A DNA stretch of 17,857 nucleotides from DATCIH01 sp036507955 (GTDB lineage: Bacteria; Bacillota; Clostridia; Clostridiales; Clostridiaceae), in assembly GCA_036507955.1 (NCBI GenBank), contig DATCIH010000111.1:1-17857 (forward strand), read 5' to 3'. Below, one piece after another: positions 14,918 through 17,857 of this stretch. The stretch's first letter is position 1, and the number at the start of each line of letters is the position of its first letter. Made by a program: the position numbers and the translations under genes. The notes under the pieces are model-generated. The model was not told the origin of the DNA and did not search any database. It worked only from the letters and a program-made list of their open reading frames with translations.

Positions 14918-14949
14918 AAACCCAGTAACCTCAATGGTTACTGGGTTTT
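14918..14949 (+). terminator. Rho-independent terminator after tRNA-like fragment (copy 3)
   Basis: This is the same 13-bp stem as at 4345-4375 (AAACCCAGTAACC with GGTTACTGGGTTT), but the loop is TCAAT, the exact reverse complement of the ATTGA loop of the other copy. A T-run follows. Confidence 0.85.
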
Positions 14950-15348
14950 GTCATTACTTTACAATTAGCAAAAAAGACGAAAATGGGCCTTATTTGGGCC
15001 TTACATTTGAAAAAAGATAAAAATAGATAAAATAAATTACGAGAAGATAAGGCAGGTTATTACTAGCTTTTAGGGTGTTTTTTTGATTTTTAATTGGAAA
15101 TTAATTTGCGAATTTGGAAAGAAAAATGGAAGTTTTATTAGCTTAAATTTCATAAAATCATTAGGTGAGATTTAGCAAATAATAACTTGTTTGTATCATG
15201 CAAATAGAGGAAGTAAATTATAAATTTAGAATATGAAAAGTTAAATTGAAAAATATGGTAGAATATATTTATATGATAATTCGGATTGTCAAAAAACTGC
15301 AAACTTACGAGTATTTATATTTTGTCAATAAAGGGAGATGAAGAAGAG

Positions 15349-15918
15349 ATGAGCAAGAGAAAGTCTATGGGAATTCAACATTCCATGTGTGTACAACCGA
15401 CTTTTCTAATTGGCACTTATGATGAGGATGGCAATGTTAACTTTGCTCCAATAACTTGGGTGAGCGTTACTTGTGACAATGGTGACAATGACCATTTTAT
15501 GCTTGTAATAAGTATGTTTGGCTCAAAGAAAACGAAACTAAATGTAATAAAAACACAACAACTATCAGCTAATCTTGTGAGTACAAATATGTTATATTTA
15601 GTGGACTATTTCGGAAGCAACTCTGGGAATAATAGGATAAAGGACAAGAAGCCATATGACTACAGCAATGGCGAAGTTTTACATGTACCTACACTTGACT
15701 TAAGTAAATGGGTATATGAATGTCAGGTTAAAAAAATTGTACAAACAGGAGATTCTGATACCTTTTTTTGTGACATTAAAAATGTACAGATTGATAATGA
15801 TATAGATATATCTAATGGAATTGATTTGACACTATTTGACCCAGTTATATATTTAGGACATTATCATTCTATAGGTAAACATTTAGGGAAAATCGGGGAT
15901 TATATTAAAGAGGATTAG
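15349..15918 (+). CDS. Flavin reductase-like (FMN-binding split-barrel) protein
   Basis: This 189-aa protein of the flavin-reductase-like/flavoredoxin group binds FMN in a split beta-barrel and typically moves electrons or reduces flavin in anaerobes. It has the usual length. Visible features are the N-terminal PTFLIGTYDEDGNVNFAPI strand-turn-strand with ITWVSVTCDN, the SKKTKLNVIKTQQLSANLVS region and an acidic C-terminal half ending LGHYHSIGKHLGKIGDYI. ATG 15349 is preferred over an upstream in-frame GTG or ATG-like start because similarity begins there and AAGGGAG plus GAAGAAGAG lie just ahead. It stands alone directly after the 400-bp repeat. It is either resident chromosome next to the island or cargo of a third module. 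The physiological substrate is not determinable. Confidence 0.8.
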   Translation: MSKRKSMGIQHSMCVQPTFLIGTYDEDGNVNFAPITWVSVTCDNGDNDHFMLVISMFGSKKTKLNVIKTQQLSANLVSTNMLYLVDYFGSNSGNNRIKDKKPYDYSNGEVLHVPTLDLSKWVYECQVKKIVQTGDSDTFFCDIKNVQIDNDIDISNGIDLTLFDPVIYLGHYHSIGKHLGKIGDYIKED

Positions 15919-15946
15919 ATTAATCATAAACATATAGTATAAAGTT

Positions 15947-15967
15947 AAGTTAATTCGACATCTTCTA
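15947..15967 (+). repeat. Intergenic motif upstream of methyltransferase 1, repeated at 16777-16803
   Basis: aagttaattcgacatcttctaa-type sequence ahead of the first methyltransferase resembles gaagttaaaatagttcgctatcttctaa-type sequence (16777-16803) ahead of the second, and more weakly 17684-17704 ahead of the HIT gene. It may be a shared regulatory sequence or a trace of segmental duplication. Confidence 0.4.
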
Positions 15968-15989
15968 AAAATGTAAGGGAGTGAATATC

Positions 15990-16754
15990 TTGGATTACAG
16001 AAAGATATTTGACAGTATACCGGATGAATTTGATAAATGGAGACCACATTATTGTAAAGAACTTTTTGCTGACCTTATTGAATACGCAAAACTCGACTCT
16101 GAAAAAATGGCTCTTGAGGTCGGTTCCGGAACAGGCCAAGCCTCCGAACCCATCTTAAAGACAGGTTGCTCGTATTTAGCTATTGAATTGGGTGAAAACT
16201 TCGTAGAGATTATGAAAAATAGATTCGATTCTTACAGTAACTTTCAAATTGTAAATGCCGACTTTGAAACATATATTTTTGATCATGAACAATTTGATCT
16301 GGTATATGCTGCTTCGGCTTTTCGGTGGATACCCGAAAAAATCGGATACCCAAAGGCATATGAGATACTAAAAAGTGGCGGGACGTTTGCTATGTTTGTG
16401 ATGCATCCCGATTTGCGTCCCGGCCGCGGATACACCGATGAACCTTTATATTCCAAGATACAGGAAGTATACGCCGAGTATTTTCACCCAGAGACTGAAT
16501 TTACATGCAGTTTTGATTATGATGCACGTGACAAATACGGTTTTGTTGACCTTGAATACCATGAATATCTGAAAACAAGAGAATACAGCGCCAACGATTA
16601 CGTTTCGTTAATCGGAACTTATTCCGACCATTTATTGCTGCAAGAACCATATAAATCAAAGTTTTACGAAGGCATCAGAGAAGTTATCGTTAATTCAGGT
16701 AATAAAATAACACTGTATGACAAAATTACTATGTATCTGGCTAGAAAGCCATAA
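15990..16754 (+). CDS. Class I SAM-dependent methyltransferase, paralog 1
   Basis: This 254-aa methyltransferase of the UbiE/Methyltransf_11 type is cytoplasmic. Motif I LEVGSGTGQ is at 42-50, a ribose-binding acidic residue in AIELGEN at about 66, NADFE with Asp91 as the adenine contact, and FDLVYAASAFRWIP is the post-II/motif IV region. I start it at TTG 15990, because GGGAG lies eight bases upstream and because the protein then aligns without gaps to the start of the next paralog; GTG 15981 sits on the Shine-Dalgarno sequence. Codon use and third-position GC (for example around cccggccgcgg near 16419) are visibly higher than in its AT-rich neighbour. The methyl acceptor is unknown; this subgroup often acts on small molecules. 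Confidence 0.85.
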   Translation: MDYRKIFDSIPDEFDKWRPHYCKELFADLIEYAKLDSEKMALEVGSGTGQASEPILKTGCSYLAIELGENFVEIMKNRFDSYSNFQIVNADFETYIFDHEQFDLVYAASAFRWIPEKIGYPKAYEILKSGGTFAMFVMHPDLRPGRGYTDEPLYSKIQEVYAEYFHPETEFTCSFDYDARDKYGFVDLEYHEYLKTREYSANDYVSLIGTYSDHLLLQEPYKSKFYEGIREVIVNSGNKITLYDKITMYLARKP

Positions 16755-16888
16755 CTCGCAGTATAAGCATAAAATGAAGTTAAAATAGTTCGCTATCTTC
16801 TAATCTTGTTACGCAAGGGTAAAATAATATGGCATATGAAATATATAAGGCAACTCAATAAATAGTAATTTAGTAGGAGGTCTAAATA

Positions 16889-17644
16889 ATGGATTTCAGA
16901 AGTACATTTGACCGAATACCAGAAACATTTGATAAATATAGACCACGATATTGTGATGAACTCTTTACAGAAATTATTTCTGTATCTGATTTAAATTCAA
17001 GCAAAGATGTACTTGAAATTGGTCCAGGGACAGGACAAGCAACAGAGCCTATTTTAAAAACTGGCTGTAATTATAAGGCAATTGAGCTTGGGGAGAACTT
17101 TACAGAACATATGAAAAACAAATATGGGACTTATAGTAATTTTGATATTGTAAATGCTGATTTTGAAACATACGATTTTGGAAATCAAACATTTGATTTA
17201 ATATATTCAGCAGCTACAATTCAATGGATACCTGAAGAAATAGCATTCTCAAAAGCATACAATATATTAAAACCTGGAGGTATTCTTGCAATGTTTATGA
17301 CCCGTTCAGATGAGAAAAGTACAAATGAAGAACTGTACATTAGAATAGACGCGGTATATAAAGAACACTTTTCTGTTAAGCAGAGATATAATTGTAAAAT
17401 GAATTATGATAATGTTGTGAATTATGGCTTAATTAATTACAAATATCAAGACTGGAAAAAGGTAAGAACACTTAATGCAGATGAATATATCTCATATATT
17501 AGTACAAATTGTGAGCATATAACTTTAGAAGAGCCTTATAAGTCTAAATTTTACACGGGAGTAAGAAAGGCTATTATAGATGCTGGCAATAAAATCATTA
17601 TTAACGATACTATTCCACTATATCTTGCTCAAAAACCGCTATAA
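16889..17644 (+). CDS. Class I SAM-dependent methyltransferase, paralog 2
   Basis: This 251-aa protein aligns residue for residue with the preceding methyltransferase over the first 120 positions: RIPETFDKYRPRY at 9-21, motif I LEIGPGTGQ at 42-50, AIELGEN at 64-70, VNADFETYDF at 88-97 and FDLIYSAATIQWIP at 102-115. A strong TAGGAGG precedes ATG 16889. It is far more AT-rich than paralog 1, so the pair probably does not stem from a recent local duplication but from independent acquisition or an old duplication with different histories. The 134-bp gap before it partly repeats the sequence upstream of paralog 1. Substrate unknown. Confidence 0.85.
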   Translation: MDFRSTFDRIPETFDKYRPRYCDELFTEIISVSDLNSSKDVLEIGPGTGQATEPILKTGCNYKAIELGENFTEHMKNKYGTYSNFDIVNADFETYDFGNQTFDLIYSAATIQWIPEEIAFSKAYNILKPGGILAMFMTRSDEKSTNEELYIRIDAVYKEHFSVKQRYNCKMNYDNVVNYGLINYKYQDWKKVRTLNADEYISYISTNCEHITLEEPYKSKFYTGVRKAIIDAGNKIIINDTIPLYLAQKPL

Positions 17645-17751
17645 ATTCCAATTTGTAGATTTTAAGTAACATAGTTTAGATTCAGTTACGTCGTATCTTT
17701 CTTAAGGGGCTACTCAGTAGATTAAAACGTAACAAATAAGGAGGGCAAAAT

Positions 17752-17857
17752 ATGTACAATCATGCTCCAAAGGACTATATATGCCCTTTCTGCTTAATAA
17801 CCAATGGTATAGAAAACGAACATATATATACCAAACAAGCAGATATTGTATATAAAG
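17752..17857 (+). CDS. HIT-family protein, N-terminal part (cut by window end)
   Basis: ATG 17752 follows AAGGAGGG at normal spacing. The 35 visible residues begin MYNHAPKDYICPFC, continue ITNGIENEHIYTKQADIVYK and run off the window. This start, with the CPFC zinc-binding pair and the DIVYK strand, is typical of clostridial HIT (histidine triad) proteins, which hydrolyse or transfer nucleotidyl groups. The His-x-His-x-His motif itself lies beyond the window. It is on the same strand as the methyltransferases but separated by 107 bp. Confidence 0.75.
   Translation, partial: MYNHAPKDYICPFCLITNGIENEHIYTKQADIVYK

Larger units (their letters stand above)
14873..15285 (+). repeat. About 400-bp direct repeat, right copy
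   Basis: This is the counterpart of 4300-4720: same tRNA 3' end, terminator, doubled gggcctt, acgagaagataaggcagg and attgaaaaatatggtagaat. It is followed here by the flavin-reductase-like gene instead of the EEP gene. TTGAAA followed by AT-rich sequence at the right end may provide a promoter in both copies, but the -10 is not well conserved. Confidence 0.8.

Overview
The window is AT-rich, low-GC Bacillota DNA, most likely from a clostridial (Lachnospiraceae/Clostridiaceae-like) organism. The basis is strong GGAGG-type ribosome binding sites, AT-biased codon use, and recognisable clostridial families (HIT protein, flavin-reductase-like protein, small lipoprotein). It reads as a tRNA-associated genomic island followed by ordinary accessory genes. 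No ribosomal operon, CRISPR array or complete tRNA gene was found.

Layout. Three copies of a tRNA 3'-end-like att core lie at 30-66, 4300-4340 and 14873-14913. Copies 1 and 2 share the sequence on their left (1-66 aligns without gaps to 4261-4326). Copies 2 and 3 share about 400 bp on their right (4300-4720 versus 14873-15285), including CCA and a Rho-independent terminator. This looks like tandem accretion of related integrative elements at one tRNA site. Element A (about 66-4326) holds an IS3-family transposase remnant, a decayed gene, and two intact paralogous genes of unknown function. Element B (about 4326-14899, 10.6 kb) carries a stand-alone endonuclease/exonuclease/phosphatase-family enzyme, then a cluster that looks like an anti-phage or stress-response system, decayed small ORFs, a lipoprotein gene, and at its right edge a truncated tyrosine integrase that has lost catalytic residues. 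The island is probably no longer self-mobile.

The main cluster (6477-12747) consists of four parts: (i) a 389-aa protein of unknown family with a possible HTH-like middle, preceded by a 14-codon leader ORF; (ii) a 1200-aa fusion of a Ser/Thr protein kinase, a STAND/NB-ARC-type P-loop NTPase and C-terminal TPR-like repeats; (iii) a NERD-domain (PD-(D/E)XK-like) protein with a C-terminal transmembrane anchor; (iv) a 48-aa membrane protein resembling a minimal DUF1232 domain. An identical 20-bp sequence lies upstream of both the kinase-STAND gene and the NERD gene. In both places it ends exactly 16 bp before a -10-like hexamer, so the two transcription units are probably co-regulated. The inferred scheme is sensing by the TPR/STAND part, signalling through NTPase and kinase, and a membrane-tethered nuclease-like effector. 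No part of that scheme is proven by sequence alone.

Right of the third att copy are a flavin-reductase-like protein, two aligned class I SAM methyltransferase paralogs of different base composition, and the start of a HIT-family protein cut by the window end.
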